Shown here: one piece after another, positions 24,542-32,374 of the stretch
Layout of the letters: each line of letters begins with the position of its first letter
How positions within the stretch are numbered: position 1 is the stretch's first letter
Assembly: GCF_014204795.1 (NCBI RefSeq)
Contig: NZ_JACHMB010000001.1
Location: forward strand, 4,154,001-4,218,000
Length of the DNA stretch: 64,000 bases
From: Nonomuraea jabiensis
Lineage (GTDB): Bacteria > Actinomycetota > Actinomycetes > Streptosporangiales > Streptosporangiaceae
Reading direction: 5' to 3'
Notes under the pieces: generated by a model
The model's input: the letters and a program-made list of their open reading frames with translations, nothing else
Told to the model about the DNA's origin: nothing
The model's database searches: none
Made by a program: the position numbers and the translations under genes

Positions 24542-25270
24542 GTGCGCATTGTCGGGATTGTTCAGGCACGGATGGGCTCGACACGCCTTCCGGGCAAGGT
24601 GCTCCGGGAGCTGGGCGGCCGGTCGGTGCTGGAATGGGTGGTCCGCGCCGCCCGCGAGGCGGGCACGCTCGACGAGCTCGTGGTGGCCACCACGACGGAG
24701 CAGGCCGACGACGCGGTGGTGGCCGAGTGCCGCCGCCTCGGCGTGTCGTGGCACCGGGGGCCGGTGGACGACGTGCTGACGAGGTTCATGGAGACGCTGG
24801 CCGGGCGGCGGTGGGACGCGATGATGCGGTTCACGGCGGACTGCCCGTTGCTGGACCCGGCCGTGATCAGGGAGGCGGCGCTGGTGTTCCGCGCCGTGCG
24901 CGGGCTCGACTACCTGAGCACCGCTCTGACGCGGACTCTGCCGCGCGGGCTCGACGTGGAGATCGTGGGCAGGGGAGCGCTGGAGCGGGCCGACGCCGAG
25001 GCCGCCGGGTTCCACCGCACCCACGTGACCTCCTACGTCTACTCGCATCCGGAGGACGCGCGGCTGCTCGGGCTCGCCTACCAGCCGGTCGCCGGCGATT
25101 TGCGGGTGACGCTCGACACCGAGGACGACTGGCGGCTCATCTCCCGGGTCGTGGACGGTCTGGGCGACCGGTGCGTGCCGTTCGGGACGCTGGTGAGCTG
25201 GCTGCGGGAGCGTCCCGAGGTCTGCGGGCTCAACGCCCATGTCCAGCAGAAGGAGCTCCAGGACGCGTGA
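24542..25270 (+). CDS. pseF: CMP-sugar synthetase, SpsF/PseF-like
   Basis: The 242-residue nucleotidyltransferase opens RIVGIVQARMGSTRLPGK, the SpsF/KdsB-like cytidylyltransferase signature, with ADCPLLDPAVI as the metal-binding region and VTLDTEDDWRLI near the C-terminus. SpsF-type enzymes stand in for PseF in many pse loci, converting pseudaminic acid to CMP-pseudaminic acid. GTG 24542 is the start. Its stop overlaps the pseG start by 4 bp. The symbol rests on neighbourhood; the family also includes spore-coat SpsF proteins. Confidence 0.82.
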   Translation: MRIVGIVQARMGSTRLPGKVLRELGGRSVLEWVVRAAREAGTLDELVVATTTEQADDAVVAECRRLGVSWHRGPVDDVLTRFMETLAGRRWDAMMRFTADCPLLDPAVIREAALVFRAVRGLDYLSTALTRTLPRGLDVEIVGRGALERADAEAAGFHRTHVTSYVYSHPEDARLLGLAYQPVAGDLRVTLDTEDDWRLISRVVDGLGDRCVPFGTLVSWLRERPEVCGLNAHVQQKELQDA

Positions 25271-26241
25271 TCCGGGTCGGCTTCCGGTGCGACGCCGGGG
25301 TGCGCAGCGGGGTCGGCCACCTGGTGCGGTGCGTGGCGCTGGCCGAGGAGCTGCGCGGGCGGGGCGTCGAGGTGGTCTTCCTCGGCGAGGTGCGCGGGTC
25401 CGCCTGGGCGCGGGCCCAGTTGCGCGAGCGCGGGCTGCCGCTGGTGCCCGCCCCCGAGGGGCCGGCCCGGCTGGCGGCGCTGGGCCGGGAGCTCCGGCTG
25501 GACGCCGCGGTCCTCGACTCGTACGACCTGCCGGAGGGGACGGGGGCGGCGCTGCGGGGCGCGGGCCTGACCGTGCTGGCGATCGTGGACGGCGACCCGC
25601 TGGGCCAGGAGGCCGATCTCTACCTGGACCAGAACCTCGGCGCGGAGCTTCGCCCCTTTCCCGTGCCCGCCCGCCGCCTGGCCGGGGCGCGTTACGTGCT
25701 CCTGCGTGACAGCGTCCGCCGGCTCGGACGGGCACGCTCGGCGGGGCCGGCGGGGGCGCTGCCGCGCGTGCTGTGCTTCTTCGGCGGCACCGACAGCGCC
25801 GGCGTCGCCCCCGCCTGGGCGGGGGCGCTCCTGGCGGCCGGGGTGCCGTTCGAGGCGACGGTCGTCAGCCCCACGCCGTTCGAGGCGGGCGGGCCGATCG
25901 CCGTGATCCCGCCGACGGACCGGCTGCCCGAGCTCATGGCCGGGGCCGACCTCGTGGTCACCGCCGCCGGCTCGGCCGTCTGGGAGCTGCTCCACCTCGG
26001 CGTACCCACCGCCCTGACCTGGGTGGCGGACAACCAGCTCATCGGCTACGAGGAGCTCGTCGGCCGGGGGGTGGCGGCCGGGCTCGGGCGCGCGGCCGAC
26101 GCCGCGGCCGCCGGCGTGCTCGCCCGCCTGCTCACCGACCCCGCCGCCCGCGAGGAGCACGGGAGGCGGGGCCGTGGCCTCGTGGACGGCAGGGGCAGGG
26201 AACGCGTCGCCGACGCGCTCCTTAGATCAGATCCCAGGTGA
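25267..26241 (+). CDS. pseG: UDP-2,4-diacetamido-2,4,6-trideoxy-altropyranose hydrolase
   Basis: The 324-residue GT-B-fold hydrolase removes UDP from the PseH product. It has RCDAGVRSGVGHLVRC with the catalytic His18, LDSYDLPEG, LCFFGGTDSAG, and VVTAAGSAVWELLHLGVP near the C-terminus. GTG 25267 overlaps the pseF stop (GTGA). Its last 20 bp overlap the 3' end of the convergent pseI gene. Confidence 0.9.
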   Translation: MIRVGFRCDAGVRSGVGHLVRCVALAEELRGRGVEVVFLGEVRGSAWARAQLRERGLPLVPAPEGPARLAALGRELRLDAAVLDSYDLPEGTGAALRGAGLTVLAIVDGDPLGQEADLYLDQNLGAELRPFPVPARRLAGARYVLLRDSVRRLGRARSAGPAGALPRVLCFFGGTDSAGVAPAWAGALLAAGVPFEATVVSPTPFEAGGPIAVIPPTDRLPELMAGADLVVTAAGSAVWELLHLGVPTALTWVADNQLIGYEELVGRGVAAGLGRAADAAAAGVLARLLTDPAAREEHGRRGRGLVDGRGRERVADALLRSDPR

Positions 26242-27265
26242 ACGGCGTGCCGTAGGGCACGTCCTTGGTGAACTGGCGCCCCATGACCACCGTGGCCGTG
26301 TCCGGGGGCAGGCCGCCCGCGGGCCGGATCGACCGTACGTTGTCCGGGGTCACCAGGTCGCCCTTGCGCACGTCCTGCACCACGTAGAGCGACCGGCGGA
26401 ACCGCAGCCCCTCGCGCTCCGACGGCCGGGGCCCGATGATCACTTCGCCCAGCGCCAGCCACGCCCGCCGGCTCTCCACCACCAGCGCCGCCAGCTCGTC
26501 CGGCTCCAGCGAGAAGGCCGCGTCCACCCCGCCGTCGGCGCGCGACAGGGTGACGTGCTTCTCGATCATGCACGCCCCCAGCGCCACCGCGGCCAGCGGC
26601 ACCCCGATCCCGGGCGTGTGGTCGGAGAGCCCGACCTCCACGCCGGTGAGCGCGCTCAGCGCCATCAGCGACCGCAGGTTGCTCTCGTCGGGGGAGGCGG
26701 GGTAGCTGGCCGTGCAGGACAGCAGGGCCAGCTGGGTGCAGCCCGCCTCCAGCGCGGCGGCCAGCGCGGCGTGGATCTCGCCGAGCGAGGCCATCCCGGT
26801 GGAGATGATCACCGGCTTCCCGGTGGCGGCCGCGAGCCTGATCAGCGGCAGGTCCACGATCTCCGACGAAGCGATCTTGTACGCCGGCACCTCCAGCTTC
26901 TCCAGGAACTCGACCGCCGTGGGATCGAAGGGCGTGGAGAACGCGGTGAGCCCGTGCTCGCGCGCCCGCTCGAAGATCGGCTGGTGCCACTCCCACGGCG
27001 TGTGGGCGCGCTGGAAGAGCCGGTAGAGGCTCTCGCCGCCCCAGAGATCGTGCCCGTCGCCCACGCGGAAGGCGGGCCCGTCGCAGTCGATGGTCAGCGT
27101 GTCGGGCCGGTAGGTCTGCAGCTTCACCGCGTGCGCCCCGGCCGCGGCGGCGGCGTCCACGATGGCCAGGGCCCGCTCCAGGCTCCCGTTGTGGTTGCCG
27201 GACAGCTCGGCGACGATGAACGGCGGGTCGTTCCGCCCGATCGGCCGCCCCTCGATGGAGATCAT
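26222..27265 (-). CDS. pseI: Pseudaminic acid synthase
   Basis: The 347-residue NeuB/PseI family enzyme condenses the PseG product with phosphoenolpyruvate. It has FIVAELSGNHNGS (16-28), AVKLQTYRPDTLT, SGNHNG and YKIASSEIVD in the TIM barrel, ISTGMASLGEI, and CMIEKHVTLSRADGGVDAAF. A SAF domain lies at about 285-347. AAGGAG sits 5 nt before ATG 27265, which overlaps the pseH stop (ATGA). The AELSGNHNG motif is diagnostic of PseI rather than NeuB (AEIGxNHxG). Confidence 0.92.
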   Translation of the reverse strand: MISIEGRPIGRNDPPFIVAELSGNHNGSLERALAIVDAAAAAGAHAVKLQTYRPDTLTIDCDGPAFRVGDGHDLWGGESLYRLFQRAHTPWEWHQPIFERAREHGLTAFSTPFDPTAVEFLEKLEVPAYKIASSEIVDLPLIRLAAATGKPVIISTGMASLGEIHAALAAALEAGCTQLALLSCTASYPASPDESNLRSLMALSALTGVEVGLSDHTPGIGVPLAAVALGACMIEKHVTLSRADGGVDAAFSLEPDELAALVVESRRAWLALGEVIIGPRPSEREGLRFRRSLYVVQDVRKGDLVTPDNVRSIRPAGGLPPDTATVVMGRQFTKDVPYGTPFTWDLI

Positions 27266-27753
27266 GCCTGCTCCTTCACGAGCCGGATGGCCACGACGTC
27301 GCGGGACTCGCCGTCGATGTCGCGCAGGTAGGAGCCGACCTCCAGGAAGCCGAACCGCCGGTGCAGCCGCCTGACCGCCTCGTTGCAGGCCAGCACCTCC
27401 CCGCGCAGGGTCGTCAGGCCGAGCGTCCCGAAGGCGTGGTCGATCGCCGCCCGCTCCAGGCCGATCCAGGCCCGCAGCAGCTCCCCCGACTGCTCCAGCC
27501 CCTCCAGGTCCAGGTAGAAACCCCACGAGGCGCTCTCGGACGACAGGCCGAAGAAGGTCACCACGCCCGCGGGGCTTCCCTCGTGCTCGTAGATCAGTAC
27601 GCGCTTGCGCGTGTCGGCCCGGGTGGCCTCCCACCACTGGGCGTGCTCGTCCTCGCCGATCTTGTGCGTGGCGAAGCTGGCCGCTCGTACGCGTGGATGG
27701 TTGCGCCATCGCCGCATGGACGGCAGGTCTTTGTCCTCGACGCTTCTCAGCAC
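27262..27753 (-). CDS. pseH: UDP-4-amino-sugar N-acetyltransferase, GNAT family
   Basis: The 163-residue GNAT protein begins LRSVEDKDLPSMRRWRNHP, typical of PseH, and has WGFYLD, ACNEAVRRLHRRFGF and a C-terminal SRDVVAIRLVK. PseH acetylates the 4-amino group made by PseC with acetyl-CoA. The start is GTG 27753, behind GGGGAG. It lies upstream of pseI in a two-gene unit. Confidence 0.88.
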   Translation of the reverse strand: MLRSVEDKDLPSMRRWRNHPRVRAASFATHKIGEDEHAQWWEATRADTRKRVLIYEHEGSPAGVVTFFGLSSESASWGFYLDLEGLEQSGELLRAWIGLERAAIDHAFGTLGLTTLRGEVLACNEAVRRLHRRFGFLEVGSYLRDIDGESRDVVAIRLVKEQA

Positions 27754-27900
27754 CGCTCCCCCTACTATTGGTGTCCAATCAATTGCTCAACGTAGCCGAT
27801 TATGCGTCCGGTAAAGAGCTGATCAGGGACACGGAATCCGCGGAGTGGTCAAGGCATGCTGCCCTCGAACCCACATCCCGAGAGCCAAGGAGCACATCGG
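27754..27900. promoter_or_regulatory. Divergent promoter region, pseHI / second GT2
   Basis: The 147-bp gap between divergent starts is AT-richer than its surroundings. ATTGG-TGT-CCAAT (27767-27779) is a short inverted repeat. AAGGAG at 27887-27892 is the ribosome-binding site of the rightward gene. Confidence 0.4.
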
Positions 27901-29349
27901 ATGATCCCCCTGCTCAGCGTGGTCGTCCCGATCTACAACGTCGAGCCGTACATCACGGAATGCCTGAAGTCGCTGGCCGCCCAGACCCTGGACGACCTCG
28001 AGGTCATCCTCGTCAACGACGGCTCCGGCGACGGCAGCCGGCGCGTCGCCGCCGACTTCGTCGCGCGGGACGGCCGCTTCGTCCTCATCGACCAGCGCGA
28101 CAACCTGGGGCCGGGTCCCGCGCGCAACGTGGGGATCCGGCAGGCCCGCGGCACCTACCTCGCCTTCGCCGACAGCGACGACGTCGTGCCGCCGGAGGCG
28201 TACGCGCGGCTCGTCGGCACGCTCGCGGAGACCGGCTCCGACCTGGCGTGCGGCGCGGTGGCGCGGCTCGTGGACGGCGTGCTGGAGGAGTCGACCCTGC
28301 ACGAGAAGGCGTTCAGGCGGCCGGAGCTGTGCACCCACATCACCGACAAGCAGGTGCTGGTCAGGGACCGTACGGTGTGGAACAAGGTCTACCGGCGCGA
28401 CTTCTGGGAGCGCAACGCGCTGGCCTTCCCCGCCGGCATCTACGAGGACGTGCCCGTCGCCATGCAGGCGCACGTCCTGGCGGGCAGCGTCGACATGGTC
28501 GGCGACGTGGTCTACCACTGGCGCAAGCGGGACGCGGGGGAGACCTCGATCACCCAGCGCCGGGCCGAGCTGCCCAACCTCTGGGACCGGCTGGCCGCCA
28601 TCCGCGCGGTCCGCTCCTTCCTCGACGAGCGCGCGCCCGAGCTGCTCGACGGCTTCGACGCGCTCGTGCTGGAGAAGGACATCGTCTTCCTGTTCCAGGC
28701 GCTGGAGGGGAGCGACGAGCCGGGGGCGCTGCTGGAGCTGGCCGACGCGTGGCTGGCCTCGCTGAGCCCGAAGGCGCTGGCCACCGCGCCGTCCCTGCGC
28801 CGCCTGGAGCTGCACCTGCTCAGGCGCGGCCTGGTGGCCGAGCTGCGCAAGGTGCGCGAGTTCCGGCGCACCTGCGAGGACGGCACCCGCATCGTGCCGC
28901 GCGGGCTGCGCGTCACCAACTGGTACGGCGACTATCCCTTCTTCCGCAAGCGCCGCCGGCTCCGGATCCCCGACGAGGTGTTCGACGCCCGCGACGAGCT
29001 CAAGCTGGTCGCCAGGGTCGAGGAGTGCGCGTGGACCGGGTCCGAATACCGCCTGCGCGGGCAGGTGGCGATCCACCGGGTCGAGCGCAGGGTCGGCAAG
29101 GTCAGCCTGTGGCTCAGCGACGGCCGTCGCCGGGTGCCGCTGGAGGTGCGGCGCGCCGGCCGCCACGGCGTCTGCGCGTCCTTCGACCCCAAGCGGCTCG
29201 AAGGCGGAGGGCCGACCTGGCGCCTCATGGTGCGCGCCGAGACCCGCGGCCTCGTGCTCAAGGGCTGGTTCAGGGACGGGGACGCGAACTCCGCGTGGCG
29301 GTTTTCCGTGCCGGGTTGGTCAAGAAGCGGCATGGACATCACCCAGTAG
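27901..29349 (+). CDS. GT2 glycosyltransferase with C-terminal extension
   Basis: The 482-residue protein is closely related to the GT2 at 20453: LSVVVPIYNVEPYI, VNDGSGDGS, AFADSDDVVPP (DxD metal site), VWNKVYRRDFWE, and YEDVPVAMQAHV, then a beta-rich C-terminal part with WRFSVPGWS near its end. AAGGAG precedes ATG 27901 by 8 nt. It is followed by the CDP-alcohol phosphotransferase gene. It probably transfers a sugar to the wall polymer; the donor is not known. Confidence 0.87.
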   Translation: MIPLLSVVVPIYNVEPYITECLKSLAAQTLDDLEVILVNDGSGDGSRRVAADFVARDGRFVLIDQRDNLGPGPARNVGIRQARGTYLAFADSDDVVPPEAYARLVGTLAETGSDLACGAVARLVDGVLEESTLHEKAFRRPELCTHITDKQVLVRDRTVWNKVYRRDFWERNALAFPAGIYEDVPVAMQAHVLAGSVDMVGDVVYHWRKRDAGETSITQRRAELPNLWDRLAAIRAVRSFLDERAPELLDGFDALVLEKDIVFLFQALEGSDEPGALLELADAWLASLSPKALATAPSLRRLELHLLRRGLVAELRKVREFRRTCEDGTRIVPRGLRVTNWYGDYPFFRKRRRLRIPDEVFDARDELKLVARVEECAWTGSEYRLRGQVAIHRVERRVGKVSLWLSDGRRRVPLEVRRAGRHGVCASFDPKRLEGGGPTWRLMVRAETRGLVLKGWFRDGDANSAWRFSVPGWSRSGMDITQ

Positions 29350-29397
29350 TTCCAGAGAGTAATCGATCAGGCGCGCCGCGTGGTCATGCTGGAGTCC

Positions 29398-30225
29398 ATG
29401 AGGACCTATTCGCTCGATGACGTCTTCGAGACACGCAAGCGGAGAGATTCCTGGTGGACCGTCTATTTCGTGGACCCGGTCGCCTGCCGGGTCGCCCTTC
29501 CCATCGCCAACCACACCCGGCTGACACCCAACGCCCTCACCGTGCTCTCGCTGGTCCTCGGTGCGGTGTCGGCCACCTGTTTCGCCCTGAACCACCACGT
29601 AGCGGGCGCCGTGGTCTTCTATCTCAGCTTCATGATCGACTGCGTGGACGGCAAAATCGCCCGGCTGAAGGGCACGGGCACGCCGTTCGGCCTCTGGCTC
29701 GACTACGTGGGGGACCGGGTCAGGGTGGTCCTGTGTGCCGGGGGGCTGGCATACGGGCAGTACGCCCTCACCTCGGACGTGCGCTACGTCGTGCTCGGGG
29801 CGGCGGTGGCCGTACTGGACCTCTTCCGGTACGTCAACGCGCCGCAGATGAAGCGCGTCCGCGAGGCCGTCAGGGAGGAGCGGGGGGAGCGCGGGCCGGA
29901 GCCCGAGTCCGATGAGGACATCGACTCTCTCGAGCGGGTGGCGCTCGTCCCGAGGGCACGCCGTCCGCGCAGCTTCCCCAGGCGGTTCAACAGGTTCCTG
30001 GCCCGGCACCGGGTCCGCTCTCACCTGATCAGCGGTATCGAGTTTCACGCGGCGGTGTTCGTGGTCGCGCCCCTTGCGGGGGCATGGGCGCTGATCCCGC
30101 TCGCCGCGGCGGCCGGGGTGCTGCTGCTGGTCAACGAGGTCTTCCTTGTCTACCGGATGTGGCGCTTCACGCGCAGGCACGGCGTGCCCTCCTCTCAGGA
30201 GAGCCGAGAGCACGTTCTCGTCTAG
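29398..30225 (+). CDS. CDP-alcohol phosphotransferase, membrane-bound
   Basis: The 275-residue integral membrane protein carries the complete signature DCVDGKIARLKGTGTPFG followed by LWLDYVGD (D-x2-D-G-x2-A-R, then G and two Asp). The active site lies at the start of the second helix, near residues 80-110. It would transfer a phospho-alcohol from CDP to a lipid or sugar acceptor. An insert of about 45 acidic and basic residues (REERGERGPEPESDEDIDS) lies between helices. The start is uncertain: ATG 29398 is preferred, with ATG 29386 and GTG 29380 as alternatives. In this locus it may make a lipid anchor or polymer precursor. Confidence 0.85.
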   Translation: MRTYSLDDVFETRKRRDSWWTVYFVDPVACRVALPIANHTRLTPNALTVLSLVLGAVSATCFALNHHVAGAVVFYLSFMIDCVDGKIARLKGTGTPFGLWLDYVGDRVRVVLCAGGLAYGQYALTSDVRYVVLGAAVAVLDLFRYVNAPQMKRVREAVREERGERGPEPESDEDIDSLERVALVPRARRPRSFPRRFNRFLARHRVRSHLISGIEFHAAVFVVAPLAGAWALIPLAAAAGVLLLVNEVFLVYRMWRFTRRHGVPSSQESREHVLV

Positions 30226-30245
30226 TTTTCGGGGGTTACTACGAA

Positions 30246-31283
30246 ATGTCCGACCGGCCAGTCTTCGTCATTGGATGTCCGCGGTCCGGCACCACGATGC
30301 TCCAGCTCATGCTCCACTCGCACCCCCGCATGGCGGTGCCGCCGGAGACGCGGTTCCTCATTCCCGCCTACTTTCGCCGCCGGACGTGGGGCGACCTGCG
30401 GATCGTCGCCCGCCGCCGCGCGCTGGCGCAGTGGATCGCGACCGACCGCAGCACGAAGTTCCGCGAGCTCAAGATCGACAAGGACGACTTCGTCAGGCAG
30501 GCCGTGGAGGGGCCCGGCTCGCTGGGATCGGTGATCGGGACGGCCTTCCGCATGTACGCCGACCGGTTCGACAAGGTCCGCTGGGGCGACAAGCGGCCCA
30601 GCTACGTCAAGCAGGTCGACCTGCTGCTCAGGCTCTTCCCCGACGCCCAGTTCATCCACCTCATCAGGGACGGCCGCGACTGCGTGGCCTCGCTGAAGGA
30701 GATGCCCTGGTACACGCTGGACTCCTTCCACGCGGTCTCCACCTGGGCCGAGGCCATCGACGCGGGCGGCCGGCTCAAGCGCACGCTGGGCGAGGACACC
30801 TACTACGAGCTGCGGTACGAGGACCTCACCGACGACCCGATGACCGAGCTGAAGAAGCTCTGCCACTTCCTCGACGAGGAGTTCTCGGCCTCGATGATCT
30901 CCCCGCGCGAGGCGGCCAGCGTGGCGGTGCCCCAGCACAAGGTCTGGCACAGCAACACGCACGGCGAGGTCATCCGCACCCGCGTCGGGAGCTGGGCCAA
31001 CCGGCTGGACGACTGGGAGATCGCGCTGTGCGAGCACATGCTCGGCGACCGCCTGGAGTCCATGGGCTACGAGCTGACCGGCGCGCCCAAGCCGGCCAAG
31101 GAGCACGTGACGGCCTGCCAGAAGACCATGCAGAAGCGCAAGGCCAGCCGCATGCGCAAGCAGATGCGCGACCGGTTCAACCGGCTGCGCGAGCCGAGCC
31201 CCGTGGCCGCGATGCTCACCGAGCGCCAGCGGTCCCTGGCGGGCGTGCCGCAGCAGCGTACGGAGCTGACCGAGCCCGTCTAG
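30246..31283 (+). CDS. Sulfotransferase family protein
   Basis: The 345-residue protein has the PAPS-binding loop FVIGCPRSGTTMLQLML (6-22) and the 3'-phosphate motif RDGRDCVASLKEMPW, plus RYEDLTDDPMTELKKLC. These are the signatures of the sulfotransferase family that moves sulfate from PAPS to hydroxyl groups. The C-terminus is a basic coiled coil. It sits 20 bp after the phosphotransferase gene, pointing to sulfation of the same surface polymer. No PAPS synthesis gene is nearby. Confidence 0.88.
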   Translation: MSDRPVFVIGCPRSGTTMLQLMLHSHPRMAVPPETRFLIPAYFRRRTWGDLRIVARRRALAQWIATDRSTKFRELKIDKDDFVRQAVEGPGSLGSVIGTAFRMYADRFDKVRWGDKRPSYVKQVDLLLRLFPDAQFIHLIRDGRDCVASLKEMPWYTLDSFHAVSTWAEAIDAGGRLKRTLGEDTYYELRYEDLTDDPMTELKKLCHFLDEEFSASMISPREAASVAVPQHKVWHSNTHGEVIRTRVGSWANRLDDWEIALCEHMLGDRLESMGYELTGAPKPAKEHVTACQKTMQKRKASRMRKQMRDRFNRLREPSPVAAMLTERQRSLAGVPQQRTELTEPV

Positions 31284-31309
31284 CGCCGCGACGGCCCTGG
31301 TCAGCCCGT

Positions 31310-32374
31310 CTAGCGCCGGATGTGGGCGAACAGCCGCTCCCAGCCGTCGAGCACGTGGTCGAGGCGGAACGCCTCGGCCCGTGCGCGGGCGCCGGCCCCC
31401 AGCCGCCGCCGCTCCTCCCGGGAGGCGACCAGCCCGCCCAGCGCGGCCGCGAACGCGTCCACGTCCCCCGGCGGCACCAGCAAGGACCCGGCGGAGCGCA
31501 CGCCGCCCGACACGTCGAACGCCACCGACGGCACCCCGTGCGCGGCCGACTCCAGCAGCACGACGGGTAGCCCCTCGTGCCCGCTGGTCAGGCCCAGGAC
31601 GGAAGCGTTCAGGTATTCGGCGGGCATCCGGTCGCTCGGCACCAGCCCCTTGAAGACCACGCGGTCGCCGACGCCCTCCCCGCGCGCGTGCTCGCGCAGC
31701 CGGTCCAGCTCGGTGCCGTCGCCGATCAGGTGGAGCTCCCACGGGGGCGGTGCGCCCGAGCGGGCGAACGCGCTGATCAGCCGGTCGAACCGCTTGACCC
31801 CTTCCAGCCGGCCCACGCCGAGGACGCGGGGCGCGTCGAGCGCGGACAGCTCCGCCGGCCAGTGGGCCAGGGGGTTCGGCAGGGCCCAGGCGTTGGGCAG
31901 CAGCGCGTGCTCGGAGAAGAGCCGGGCGTCGTCCTCGCTGAGGAAGACCGCCTGGTCGAGCCCGGGGTAGTGCCGCTTGATGGAGCCGAGGTGCCAGCAG
32001 CCGCGGGCGTGGTCGTACGAGCCGTGATACTGCCCGATCCGCCGGAACGCCGCGGGCAGCAGCCCCGCCATCCGGGCCACCACGGCCGGGGAGGTCATGA
32101 CGGCGTAGCCGGGTCTGATGTCCCCGAGCAGCTTCCTGAGCCGCCGGCCGGCTCTCCTGCCTGCGAGGAGGCCCCGCGACTCCATCGGCCGCCGGCTGAT
32201 CACGTGGTGGTGGTAGAGCGGGCGGTCCACGTACCGGAACGGCGTCGCCGCCCGGTGCAGCCCGATCACGTGCACCTCGTGGCCGCGCCCGGCCAGTCCC
32301 TGGGCGAGGGTGTGCGTCACCCGCTGGACGCCGCCGAGCGTGTCGGCGTCCACGCAGGCGAAGACGACGCTCAT
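31310..32374 (-). CDS. GT4 glycosyltransferase
   Basis: The 354-residue GT-B enzyme opens with MSVVFACVDADTLGGVQRV (Gly-rich N-terminal loop) and has GVGRLEGVKRFDRLISAF and the retaining GT4 signature EGLPVVLLESAAHGVPSVAF with two Glu seven residues apart. ATG 32374 overlaps the TagF-fusion stop by 4 bp. It probably transfers a sugar to the acceptor used by the upstream polymerase-like protein. Confidence 0.88.
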   Translation of the reverse strand: MSVVFACVDADTLGGVQRVTHTLAQGLAGRGHEVHVIGLHRAATPFRYVDRPLYHHHVISRRPMESRGLLAGRRAGRRLRKLLGDIRPGYAVMTSPAVVARMAGLLPAAFRRIGQYHGSYDHARGCWHLGSIKRHYPGLDQAVFLSEDDARLFSEHALLPNAWALPNPLAHWPAELSALDAPRVLGVGRLEGVKRFDRLISAFARSGAPPPWELHLIGDGTELDRLREHARGEGVGDRVVFKGLVPSDRMPAEYLNASVLGLTSGHEGLPVVLLESAAHGVPSVAFDVSGGVRSAGSLLVPPGDVDAFAAALGGLVASREERRRLGAGARARAEAFRLDHVLDGWERLFAHIRR

